Shown in pieces: positions 15,267 through 22,535 of a stretch of DNA of 22,535 bases. The first letter of the stretch is position 1, and the number at the start of each line of letters is the position of its first letter. A program made the position numbers and the translations under genes. This stretch comes from an uncultured Alphaproteobacteria bacterium (GTDB taxonomy: Bacteria > Pseudomonadota > Alphaproteobacteria > Rickettsiales > UBA1997): positions 1 to 22,535 of the forward strand of contig CAJBXX010000202.1 of NCBI GenBank assembly GCA_903959715.1, read 5' to 3'. The notes beneath the pieces were generated by a model that did no database searches, was not told the DNA's origin, and saw only the letters and a list, made by a program, of their open reading frames with translations.

Positions 15267-18079
15267 TTAACCCCAAAAATTATTTACCGAAAAATCAATT
15301 TTTAAATCAACATCAAGTTTAAAAGCATTTGACATTTCTTGTGTTAAAATATTTTTAACCATATCAACTTCATCAGGAGTGGCTTCAATCAAGAGTTCAT
15401 CATGAATTTGCAAAATTAATTTTGATTTTAAATTTTGTTTTAAAAATTGTTGATGAACGCGAATCATCGCCTTTTTAATAATATCAGCGGCACTACCTTG
15501 AATTGGCGCGTTAATGGCTTGGCGCTCAGCTTCTTGACGAATAATAGGATTTTTATTATTAATTTCTTTGATAAAACATTTGCGTGAAGAAATGGTTGAA
15601 ACATAGCCGTTTATTCGAGCAAAATCAATGGTTTGATTCATAAATTCTTTGATGCCCGCATATTTTTCAAAATAAGCTTTGATGTATTCGCTGGCTTCTT
15701 TGTTGGAAATTTTTAATTGTCTCGCAAGTCCGAAAGCGCTGATGCCGTATATGATTCCAAAATTTATGGCTTTAGCTTTCGAGCGAGTTGCTTCGTCGAT
15801 TAAATTTTCGTCGATTCCAAAAATTTGACTCGCGGTGATGCGATGAATATCTTTATTTTCTTTGAAAGCTTGGATTAAATTTGGAATTTTGGCAAGATGA
15901 GCTAAAATTCTAAGTTCGATTTGCGAATAGTCGGCACTAAGTAAAACACAGTTTTCACTGGCGATAAAACATTCACGAATTTTTTTGCCATCAAGAGTTT
16001 TTATCGGAATATTTTGTAAATTTGGAGTGATTGAACTTAAGCGTCCAGTAAGGGTTGCGGTGTTTGATAGAGTAGTGTGGACGCGATTGGTCTTTTTAGA
16101 AATTTGCTTTGGAAGAGCATCGCAATAAGTATTTTTTAATTTAGAAAACTTGCGAAATTCAATAATTTTTCCAGCTATTTCATAACCGTCTAAAGCCAAG
16201 TCTTCCAAGACTTTTGCGTTAGTTGACAACGCTTTAGTTTTCTTCGATTTTTTATTCGATTCAATTCCCAATTTATCAAACAAAACTTCCGATAATTGTT
16301 TGCTCGAAGCGATATTGAATTCACAACCGCTAAGTTGATAAATTTCTTGGGTAAGATCATTAATTTTTTGAGCAAATTCGGCGGATAATAACGCTAATTT
16401 TTTGACATCAATTTTAACGCCGTTAAATTCAATTTGAGCTAGAACTTCAATCAGTGGAAGCTCAATGCTTAAATATGAATTATATAATTTTAACTCGGTA
16501 ATTTTTTGTGCAAAAATTTGATAAAGTTGTAAAATTGCTAAATTTTTTAAGCAAAAAAAATCAATTTTTTGTTGTTCATTTTCAAAATTATTTTCAGCAT
16601 TTTCATCTTCAATTTTATCAAGCTTTTCACCGAAACCCAATTCTTCAAAATTAAGGTTTAGATTAATGTCTATAAGCTCTCGCAGTGAATTATGAATTGA
16701 AGAATTTATTAAATAATTTATCAAATTAACATCATCAAAAATTATTGTTGGATGAAGAATATTTAATTTATTTTCACGCAAAAAATTTTTATAAAATCTA
16801 AGAAAATTTTTACCATTAAAAAAAATTTTTCTGATTGAATTATCGAATAAAATTTTATCAAAATCAGTGATAGAAATTTGTAAATTTGATATAGAATTTT
16901 TAACATCAGAAAAATTTAATAAATCAATTTTTTCTTCTGATTTTAACGCTGAATTTTCAAAATTAAAAAAATAGGTTTCATCGTTGATTTCGTTGGCTGA
17001 GGCTGGTGTTAATGTAATAAAATTAAATTGATTATTTTTAATTGAAAAATCAATAATTACGGCACCATTTTTTGTGATTTCTGATAAATTTCTTCAATTA
17101 TTTTTTTATCATCAATAATAATTTTTTTATGTTTAAAATCATGATTTTCATTTGAATTTTTTAATTCTTTTTGATTGTTTTTTTCGTTTGAAAATAAATT
17201 TTTATTTTCAATTTCTTCAACGATATTAAATTCTTTTTTAACTTTATAAATTAGAGATCTAAAGCCTTGATTCTCAAGGAATTTAATGAGTTTTGTGGGT
17301 TCAATTACTCGCACTTTTAAATCATTAATTTCGGTTCCAAGATTTACATTTTCATCAAGTCGAATTAATTTTTTTGAAAGAAAAGCGTTATCCTTATTTT
17401 CCGTAAGCATTGCACGCCTTTTTTCTTGTTTAATTTTATCAAGATTTTCATATAAATTTTCGATATTTTCAAATTGATTGATTAATTCGGAAGCGGTTTT
17501 GGGACCAATTCCCCTAACGCCCGGAACATTGTCGGAAGCGTCACCAATCAATGCCAAAACTTCTAAAACTTTTTCAGGTTCAACCGAAAATTTTTCACGC
17601 ACTTCGTTGAAACTTATCGATTTATTTTTCATGGCATCGAACATCGAAATATTTTCATCGATTAATTGCATTAAATCTTTGTCGGATGAAACGATTACAA
17701 CTTCAAAACCTTCTTTAGCGGATTTTTTTGCGATGGTGGCGATAATATCGTCAGCTTCAAATCCAACTTGCTCTAAAATAGCTATATTCAAGGCTTCGGC
17801 ACATTCGCGCACAATTGGAAATTGTGGAATTAAATCGACGGGGCAGGGTGGACGATTGGCTTTGTAATCGGGAAAAATTTCGTTACGAAAAGTTTTGCTT
17901 CCCGAATCAAAAACTACGGCGATGTGGCTCACATTAAGAGATGCTAAAAGTTTTAACAACATTGTAGTGAATCCAAAAACGGCGCCGACTGGCGTTCCGT
18001 CGTTGCGACTCAGGGGTGGAATAGAATGATAAGCTCTAAAAACAAAACCATAACCATCAATTAATGCGATTTTTTTCAT
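15267..18079 (-). pseudogene. polA: DNA polymerase I, one gene interrupted by a -1 frameshift
   Basis: Pol I fills gaps and removes primers. One open frame (18079-17057) encodes the 5'-3' exonuclease: LIDGYGFVFRAYH with Asp8, GFEADDIIATIA, SSDKDLMQLI and the H3TH GDASDNVPGVRGIGPKTA. It ends by frameshift in TCACAAAAAATGGTG (A6 at 17073-17068). Moving back one base re-opens the frame at once (NGAVIIDFSIKNN) and runs unbroken to the stop at 15267. The second frame carries polymerase motif A LLSADYSQIELR, motif B RSKAKAINFGIIYG and motif C LILQIHDELLIE. Rejoined, the protein is about 937 aa, near the 928 of E. coli. The 3'-5' exonuclease acidic residues are mostly lost, so proofreading is unlikely. 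The cause may be a sequencing indel, slippage in the A-run, or true splitting. There is no good start for a separate polymerase ORF. Confidence 0.93.
17068..17073 (-). other. A6 homopolymer at the polA frameshift point
   Basis: The zero frame reads CAA AAA ATG GTG CCG TAA; the downstream frame reads AAT GGT GCC. One extra A in the run restores a single polA frame. The site suits transcriptional slippage or a homopolymer error. It does not form a classic two-codon -1 ribosomal slip site, because re-pairing in the second codon would be poor. Confidence 0.8.
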
Positions 18080-18149
18080 ATTTTTTTAATTTATTATTTG
18101 CGATTTTAAAATTTTAGTTAAAATAAAAGAAAATTAAAATCATAAATTT

Positions 18150-18827
18150 ATGTATCGATTATATTATCATCCATTATGTCCTTTTTCTCGCAAGGTAAGA
18201 GTTCATTTGACGGCAAAAGAAATTGACTTTGAATTAGTTCAAGAAAATTTTTGGGAGCGTCGCAAAGAGTTCATAGCCATGAATCCAGCTGGCACGGTTC
18301 CAATAATTTTTGACAATGAAAGCGCTAATTTAATTATCGATAGTTCGGTAATTTGCGAATATATTGAAGAAAAACACATTGATGGCAAAAATTTTTTTGG
18401 CGACAATCATGTTAAACGAGCTGAAGCTAGGCGTTTACAAAATTGGTTCGATGAAAAATTTTATAATGAAGTAACAAAATATGTTTTAAATGAACGATAT
18501 TTTAATCGTTTTTTGCCTAGCTCAAAGGCACCAGATTCCGATATTTTAAGGGTGTCGAGACGCAATTTGAATATTCATTTAAGCTATATTGAATTTCTTT
18601 TGGAAAGTCGTAAATATTTGGCGGGAGATCAAATTTCCGTCGCTGATTTTGCGGCCGCTTCGCACATTTCGGCTCTTGATTATTTTGGCGACATCAATTG
18701 GCATCATTATTCTCCAACCAAGGACTGGTATTGCTTGATAAAATCGCACAAAATTTTCAATGAAGTTTTGCGAGATAGAATTACCAATATCAATCCTCCA
18801 GAATGGTATTCCAAACTTGATTTTTAA
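18150..18827 (+). CDS. fzlA: Glutathione S-transferase-fold protein, FzlA-like
   Basis: This is a 225-aa GST-fold protein. The thioredoxin-like domain (1-78) has CPFSRKVR with Cys10, NPAGTVPII with the cis-Pro at 51, and the SSVICEYIEE glutathione-site loop. An all-helical C-terminal domain follows (about 88-210). WERRKEF and the C terminus RITNINPPEWYSKLDF resemble FzlA of alphaproteobacteria, the FtsZ-binding GST homologue that controls constriction in Caulobacter. The FzlA call comes from recollection of those segments; a generic GST is the alternative. It is divergent from polA across 70 AT-rich bases and leads an operon, with amgK beginning 3 bases after its stop. A division/wall role fits that neighbour. 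Confidence 0.72.
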   Translation: MYRLYYHPLCPFSRKVRVHLTAKEIDFELVQENFWERRKEFIAMNPAGTVPIIFDNESANLIIDSSVICEYIEEKHIDGKNFFGDNHVKRAEARRLQNWFDEKFYNEVTKYVLNERYFNRFLPSSKAPDSDILRVSRRNLNIHLSYIEFLLESRKYLAGDQISVADFAAASHISALDYFGDINWHHYSPTKDWYCLIKSHKIFNEVLRDRITNINPPEWYSKLDF

Positions 18828-18830
18828 AAT

Positions 18831-19799
18831 ATGATTGAGCTCAATTTAGTATCGGCGCAAAAATTTCTTACAGAAAACGGCTTGATAGATTGTCAAATCA
18901 AAAAAGTTGCTGGAGATGCTTCATTTCGTTCATATTATCGTATTTTTTTTCAAGAAAAAACTTTTATTTTAATGTTTGCACCACCAACGCATGAAGATGT
19001 TAATCCCTTTATAAAAATTGATGAAATCTTAATTGAAAACGGTTTTCGGGCACCAAAAATTCTCGCAAAAAATATCGATTTAGGCTTTATTTTGCTTGAA
19101 GATTTTGGTGATGAAACTTATTCAAAATCTTTGCAAAAAAATATCGCCGACGAATATTTTTTATATGAAAAAGCTTGCGATGCTTTGGTTGAAATACAAA
19201 AAATTCCTTTAAAAAATATTGACATTTTGCCTTACAACCACGCCACTTTGTTTCGTGAAGTTATGCTTTTTATCGATTGGTATTTGCCTCTAAAAAATCA
19301 CCAAATTTCTTTACAACAAAAACAAGATTATAAATTTTATTGGATTGAATTATTTGATAAATTATCTAAAAAAAATCAATCATTGGTTTTGCGTGATTTT
19401 CACGCCGATAATTTGATGGTTTTAAATAATAAAAATGGTTTTGAAGCGGTTGGATTGCTTGATTTCCAAGATGCTTTAATCGGTTCTTGTGCTTATGATT
19501 TATTATCTCTTCTTGAAGACGCAAGAAGAGAAGTCGATGAAAAAAATAAGCAAAAATTATTTGATTATTTTATTTCAAAAGCTGATTATAATCGCGAAGA
19601 TTTTTTAACTGATTACGAAATTATTTCTTTGCAAAGAAACATTAAAATTCTTGGAATTTTTGCAAGATTAAATCTTAGAGACGGCAAGAATCAATATATT
19701 AATTTCATGCCAAGGGTTAAGAGTTTTGTTGAGCAGAGGCTCGAGAAAACCAATTTAATTTCCCCGCAATTTAAAAATTTTTTGAAAGTTTACTTATAA
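18831..19799 (+). CDS. amgK: Anomeric MurNAc/GlcNAc kinase AmgK-like phosphotransferase
   Basis: This is an aminoglycoside-phosphotransferase-fold kinase of the AmgK type, which phosphorylates the anomeric carbon of N-acetylmuramic acid and N-acetylglucosamine, feeding MurU and UDP-MurNAc synthesis. The 322 aa show the nucleotide-binding GDASFRSYYR (28-37), the Brenner-type catalytic loop LRDFHADNLM (187-196) and the metal-binding LLDFQDALIG (209-218), followed by AYDLLSLLEDARR. These are characteristic of the cell-wall-recycling group rather than of antibiotic-resistance kinases. murU and tsaE, common neighbours, are not next to it. It sits between the fzlA-like gene and two small unrecognised genes in a tight operon, and it complements the NagZ encoded at 11828-12790. 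Confidence 0.88.
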   Translation: MIELNLVSAQKFLTENGLIDCQIKKVAGDASFRSYYRIFFQEKTFILMFAPPTHEDVNPFIKIDEILIENGFRAPKILAKNIDLGFILLEDFGDETYSKSLQKNIADEYFLYEKACDALVEIQKIPLKNIDILPYNHATLFREVMLFIDWYLPLKNHQISLQQKQDYKFYWIELFDKLSKKNQSLVLRDFHADNLMVLNNKNGFEAVGLLDFQDALIGSCAYDLLSLLEDARREVDEKNKQKLFDYFISKADYNREDFLTDYEIISLQRNIKILGIFARLNLRDGKNQYINFMPRVKSFVEQRLEKTNLISPQFKNFLKVYL

Positions 19800-19804
19800 T
19801 AATC

Positions 19805-20128
19805 ATGGCAAACGAATTTGATTACAATTATTCTCCATCGTCAAGCCCATCGCCGAAGAATCAATTCATTGAAAATATTATTGAAATAGCGAGAAAAGAT
19901 GAGGCGATAAAAGCAACTTTGCCAGAAATTGAAAGATTTGTTGAAGAGTTATTTTATCACATTTCGAAATTTTCTGACGATGATTTAACCTTTGGAAGAA
20001 TTGCTCCGATAACTCAAAGCGATATTGAATTGGGTGAATATAAAGTTTATGAAAAAGAGCTACAATATTTTAATAATCTTATAAAGGTTTTAAACCGATT
20101 ATTTCGAATTTCAAGAGGAACAATTTGA
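19805..20128 (+). CDS. Unrecognised small protein, 107 aa
   Basis: I do not recognise this protein. It has no signal peptide or membrane span. Residues 1-18 are a Ser/Pro-rich flexible start (SPSSSPSPKN). The rest looks helical, with acidic helices at about 20-55 (ATLPEIERFVEELFYHISKF) and 75-103 (YEKELQYFNNLIKVLNRLFR), a pattern that suits a small helical-bundle or partner-binding protein. It starts 5 bases after amgK and its TGA overlaps a possible TTG start of the next gene, so it is translated as part of the operon. Composition matches its neighbours, so recent transfer is not indicated. The function is unknown. Confidence 0.75.
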   Translation: MANEFDYNYSPSSSPSPKNQFIENIIEIARKDEAIKATLPEIERFVEELFYHISKFSDDDLTFGRIAPITQSDIELGEYKVYEKELQYFNNLIKVLNRLFRISRGTI

Positions 20129-20130
20129 TT

Positions 20131-20508
20131 ATGAAAGAAGATAATAATTATAAAAATTTACACAATGTTGATGGTGGCGAAAGTGTTAACATTAAAAACA
20201 TTAGCGAAGGTGTAAATCAATTCATTAAAATCATCGATATTGATAATTTGTCGCCCGAAGATTTGCTTAGAATTTTGGTTGCGGTCGGCAGTAAAAACAT
20301 GGCATATTTTCTAGCACTCATAGTTAATTTAGAAAATAGATCACGAAAAATTTCGCCATTAGCGATTACAAAAATTTTATCTTCAACTCCAGCGAAAGAT
20401 CAAGTCTCCGTTGAGATGTTAATAACTAAACCAAATTCAAATCCAGTAAAAACCTCTTTCTCTAATGAGGCAATATCAAAAAATAACAACGAATTCAACA
20501 AAGTTTAA
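20131..20508 (+). CDS. Unrecognised small protein, 125 aa
   Basis: I do not recognise this protein. The central region (about 20-90) looks helical and contains NLSPEDLLRILVAVGSKNMAYF and a moderately hydrophobic stretch that is too short and interrupted for a clear membrane helix. The C-terminal 40 residues are Ser/Asn/Lys-rich and probably disordered. AGAGGAA (20114-20120) is a good Shine-Dalgarno: it serves either the ATG at 20131 (10 bases away) or a TTG at 20125 that overlaps the preceding TGA (4 bases away). I chose the ATG. It lies 9 bases before the aminotransferase gene. The pair 19805-20508 looks like a co-translated couple. Confidence 0.72.
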   Translation: MKEDNNYKNLHNVDGGESVNIKNISEGVNQFIKIIDIDNLSPEDLLRILVAVGSKNMAYFLALIVNLENRSRKISPLAITKILSSTPAKDQVSVEMLITKPNSNPVKTSFSNEAISKNNNEFNKV

Positions 20509-20517
20509 TTTTATAAA

Positions 20518-21705
20518 ATGTCCAATTTTTTTTTAACAGAAAAATTACCTCCATATATTTTTGCTTCGATTTATCAACTCAAGCAACAAGCAATTGAAAG
20601 CGGTTTCAATATAATTGATTTTGGTATGGGTAATCCAGATTCGGCTCCGCCAATTCATGTCATGAATGAGCTCGCTGAGCTTGCAAAAAATCCACAACTT
20701 TACGGTTATTCAGTGACGGGTGGTATTGAAATTTTAAAAAAAGCCATTTGCGATTATTATAAAAGAAGATTTGGCGTTGAGCTTGATTATAAAACGCAAA
20801 GCCTTGTGACAATTGGCGCCAAAGAGGGCATCGCTTCGTTAGCAACGGCAATTTCTGATGACAAAAATTATATTTGCGTTCCGTCGCCTTCTTATCCAAT
20901 TCACACTTTTGCTTTTATAATTTCTAAGAGCAATATCGTTCATATCAATGCCTTAACGGCACAAGAATTTTTAAAAAATTTCATTCATCATGTTGAAAAT
21001 TCTACGAAAAAACCGCAAGCCGTTATAATTTCTTACCCGTGCAATCCGACAACGCAAATCGCTGATATTAGCTTTTATGAGGAAATAGTTAGTTTTTGTA
21101 GGAAGCATCAAATATACATAATTTCTGATATAGCTTATTGTGAACTATATTTTGATGAAAAAAGTAAACCAAATTCGGTTTTAGAAGTTAGGGGAGCCGA
21201 TGAAATTGCCATCGAATTTTCTTCGGTTTCAAAAAGTTATTCGATGGCGGGAGCCCGCGTCGGTTTTGCCGTCGGCAATAAAACTTTGATTTCGGCTTTG
21301 TATAAAATTAAATCTTATCTCGATTACGGTTCTTTTTCGCCATTGCAAATGGTTTCGGCAAGTGCCTTATCAGAAAAAAGCGATGATTATTTAATAAATT
21401 TACGCCAACTTTACAAAAAAAGAGCGGATTATTTTATTAAAAAATTTGCCCAAGAATTAAATTGGCATATTGATTATCCTAAGGCTAGCATGTTTGTTTG
21501 GACAAAAATTCCGCATCAATTTTCACATCTTTCTTCATTTGATTTTTGTAAAAAAATGATTCTCGAAACGGGTGTGGCGATGTCTCCCGGTAGCTCATTT
21601 GGCGATAATGGCGAAGGTTTCGTCAGATTCTCAATGATTAGAAATGAAAATGAAGTTGATGAAGCGATTTTGCGATTGAAGAAAATATTTTCTTTCAAAT
21701 TTTAA
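20518..21705 (+). CDS. alaC: Class I/II aminotransferase, AlaC-like
   Basis: This is a fold-type I PLP aminotransferase of 395 aa. The PLP lysine is Lys239 in SSVSKSYSMAGARVGF. YPCNPTTQ (173-180), Asp204/Tyr207 and Arg247 complete the cofactor site, and the C-terminal FVRFSMI arginine would bind the substrate carboxylate. The N terminus, IIDFGMGNPDSAPP, matches the alanine-forming glutamate-pyruvate aminotransferase group (AlaC), which makes L-alanine for protein and peptidoglycan. Aspartate or LL-diaminopimelate aminotransferase activity is possible, since these subfamilies are close. It is the last gene of the rightward operon that starts at 18150. The 108 bases to the next, convergent gene hold no convincing terminator, only a weak GGAG/CTCC stem before a T-run near 21770. 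Confidence 0.85.
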   Translation: MSNFFLTEKLPPYIFASIYQLKQQAIESGFNIIDFGMGNPDSAPPIHVMNELAELAKNPQLYGYSVTGGIEILKKAICDYYKRRFGVELDYKTQSLVTIGAKEGIASLATAISDDKNYICVPSPSYPIHTFAFIISKSNIVHINALTAQEFLKNFIHHVENSTKKPQAVIISYPCNPTTQIADISFYEEIVSFCRKHQIYIISDIAYCELYFDEKSKPNSVLEVRGADEIAIEFSSVSKSYSMAGARVGFAVGNKTLISALYKIKSYLDYGSFSPLQMVSASALSEKSDDYLINLRQLYKKRADYFIKKFAQELNWHIDYPKASMFVWTKIPHQFSHLSSFDFCKKMILETGVAMSPGSSFGDNGEGFVRFSMIRNENEVDEAILRLKKIFSFKF

Positions 21706-21813
21706 GGGGTTTTTGTTAAAAAATTTAGAAAAAAACTGGGAGAAAGAGAATTTAGCTCCTCATTTTTTTAATTATATTTCGAATTTTCGTTACCCACCAA
21801 AGTAACTTAATTG

Positions 21814-22535
21814 TTAATATGACCAGCTACAAGAGGAAGTAGAACTACCAAGAAACGGACCAGCGCAACACCAAGAGTCAGCAAATGTTTCTGCAAAATA
21901 AATCTTTGTAGTCCAATTTCCTGGATGGCAACCACTTTGAAAATCATAGTCCATCGTGCCATCTGCTTTGCATCTATATCTAAGGCTCCATGGCGCATAG
22001 TAGGGACCTGCCCAACTTTCCTGTGCATATGCGGTAAATTTATAAGTTCCAACGGTTCCAACTGCAACATTGCTACCTATAACCGCCGCTAAGTTAACTA
22101 CTACTCCAGGGTTTTTTGCGCTATAACCAACAAAATTTTCAACAACGCTTGTTGAGACTGAACAAGATATTGCGCATGAACCTACAATTGATATTGTTCC
22201 GCTATTGTTACAAGTGTAAGTAGGCGATCCGCTATAACCAGATGCACAAGTTAATGGAGTTGCAGTTGAGGTAAAGCTCACTTGACTTCCATCCATAGTG
22301 GTATTTCTACCTGTTGGAATTGTGCAATTTGGGGAACAACTTCCGCTAGAACCAAACACTCCACTACCATCGCAAGTATAGGTAATATTTCCACCGTAAC
22401 CACTTTTACAAGTCAATGGAAGAGATGATGAAGTGAATGAAACTTGGGTGCCATCAGCGGTTGTATTGCGATCGTTAGGAACTGTGCATGTCATTATTGA
22501 ACAACTATTTGTCGTTACAGAAAATGATCCGCCAC
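21814..22535 (-). CDS. Cys-rich repeat protein, probably extracellular (5' end beyond window)
   Basis: This is the C-terminal 240 residues of a larger protein; the frame stays open to the window edge, so the internal Met at 22494 is not the start. It contains a 54-residue module with four cysteines. Cys3, 29, 41 and 53 (counted from the internal Met) recur exactly at 57, 83, 95 and 107. Each copy contains RNTT, DG-QVSFTS, PLTC-SGY and TYTC, and part of an earlier copy is seen at the edge. The spacing (C-x2-GY...Y-x-C) recalls sushi/CCP modules. A non-repetitive Trp- and Cys-rich tail of about 115 aa follows. Disulfide-rich repeats suggest a secreted or surface adhesin-like protein; the signal peptide would be off-window. 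It appears more GC-rich than its neighbours, which may mark transfer. Confidence 0.8.
   Translation of the reverse strand, partial: GGSFSVTTNSCSIMTCTVPNDRNTTADGTQVSFTSSSLPLTCKSGYGGNITYTCDGSGVFGSSGSCSPNCTIPTGRNTTMDGSQVSFTSTATPLTCASGYSGSPTYTCNNSGTISIVGSCAISCSVSTSVVENFVGYSAKNPGVVVNLAAVIGSNVAVGTVGTYKFTAYAQESWAGPYYAPWSLRYRCKADGTMDYDFQSGCHPGNWTTKIYFAETFADSWCCAGPFLGSSTSSCSWSY

Noticed and set aside
16779..16781. TTG start of an independent polymerase ORF
   Set aside because: The coding frame continues without a break about 95 codons upstream to the A6 run in polA, so this is an internal Leu codon.
17057..17076. Classic programmed -1 ribosomal frameshift site in polA
   Set aside because: Zero-frame codons CAA-AAA-ATG do not allow two-codon re-pairing, and no obvious stimulatory structure follows; slippage in the A-run or an indel is more likely.
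21735..21775. Terminator after the aminotransferase gene
   Set aside because: Only a 4-5 bp GGAG/CTCC stem with a long loop precedes the T-run, which is too weak to call.
22492..22494. ATG at 22494 as the start of the Cys-rich protein
   Set aside because: The same frame is open to the window edge and contains part of another repeat module, so the start lies outside.

Overview
The window is AT-rich (about 30% GC by eye) and gene-dense, with short intergenic gaps and few clear Shine-Dalgarno sites. The standard code fits every gene. The gene content (nusA-infB block, short DEDDy RNase D, FzlA-like GST-fold protein, AmgK, LapA and a VirD4-type coupling ATPase) points to an AT-rich alphaproteobacterium, possibly Rickettsiales-related. 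It keeps histidine (hisF, hisB), shikimate (aroE) and peptidoglycan-recycling (nagZ, amgK) genes, so it does not look like a minimal intracellular parasite. The taxonomic placement is inference.

Layout. 1-1870 is the accessory-looking part. It holds an unrecognised gene (178-987) flanked by a direct repeat, then about 750 bp of non-coding palindromic repeats, then tRNA-Ser(UGA) with a strong terminator. Several of the repeats carry pieces identical to the 3' half of that tRNA gene. 2119-7326 is a leftward block: nusA, infB, a cytochrome b561 gene and hisF. 7490-14111 is a second leftward run: sodB, hisB, nagZ, rnd, virD4, aroE, lapA and msrA, with very tight spacing inside sodB-hisB-nagZ and inside virD4-aroE-lapA-msrA. 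14204-15265 is a rightward glycosyltransferase gene. 15267-18079 is a leftward polA interrupted by a -1 frameshift in an A6 run. 18150-21705 is a rightward operon: an fzlA-like gene, amgK, two unrecognised small genes and an alaC-like aminotransferase gene. 21814 to the right edge is the 3' part of a leftward gene for a cysteine-rich, repeat-built, probably extracellular protein.

How the genes fit together. NagZ and AmgK are two steps of peptidoglycan sugar recycling, and the FzlA-like protein next to AmgK suggests a cell-wall/division theme in the rightward operon. Three proteins fit oxidative-stress or thiol chemistry: an Fe-type SOD with a Tat-like lipoprotein leader, an MsrA with a signal peptide, and the GST-fold protein. 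The first two would act outside the cytoplasm. VirD4 implies a type IV secretion or conjugation system encoded elsewhere.

I did not find a complete new multi-gene system. The strongest leads are the tRNA-derived palindromic repeat field, the frameshifted polA, the possible dual start of sodB, and the unrecognised gene pair between amgK and the aminotransferase gene.
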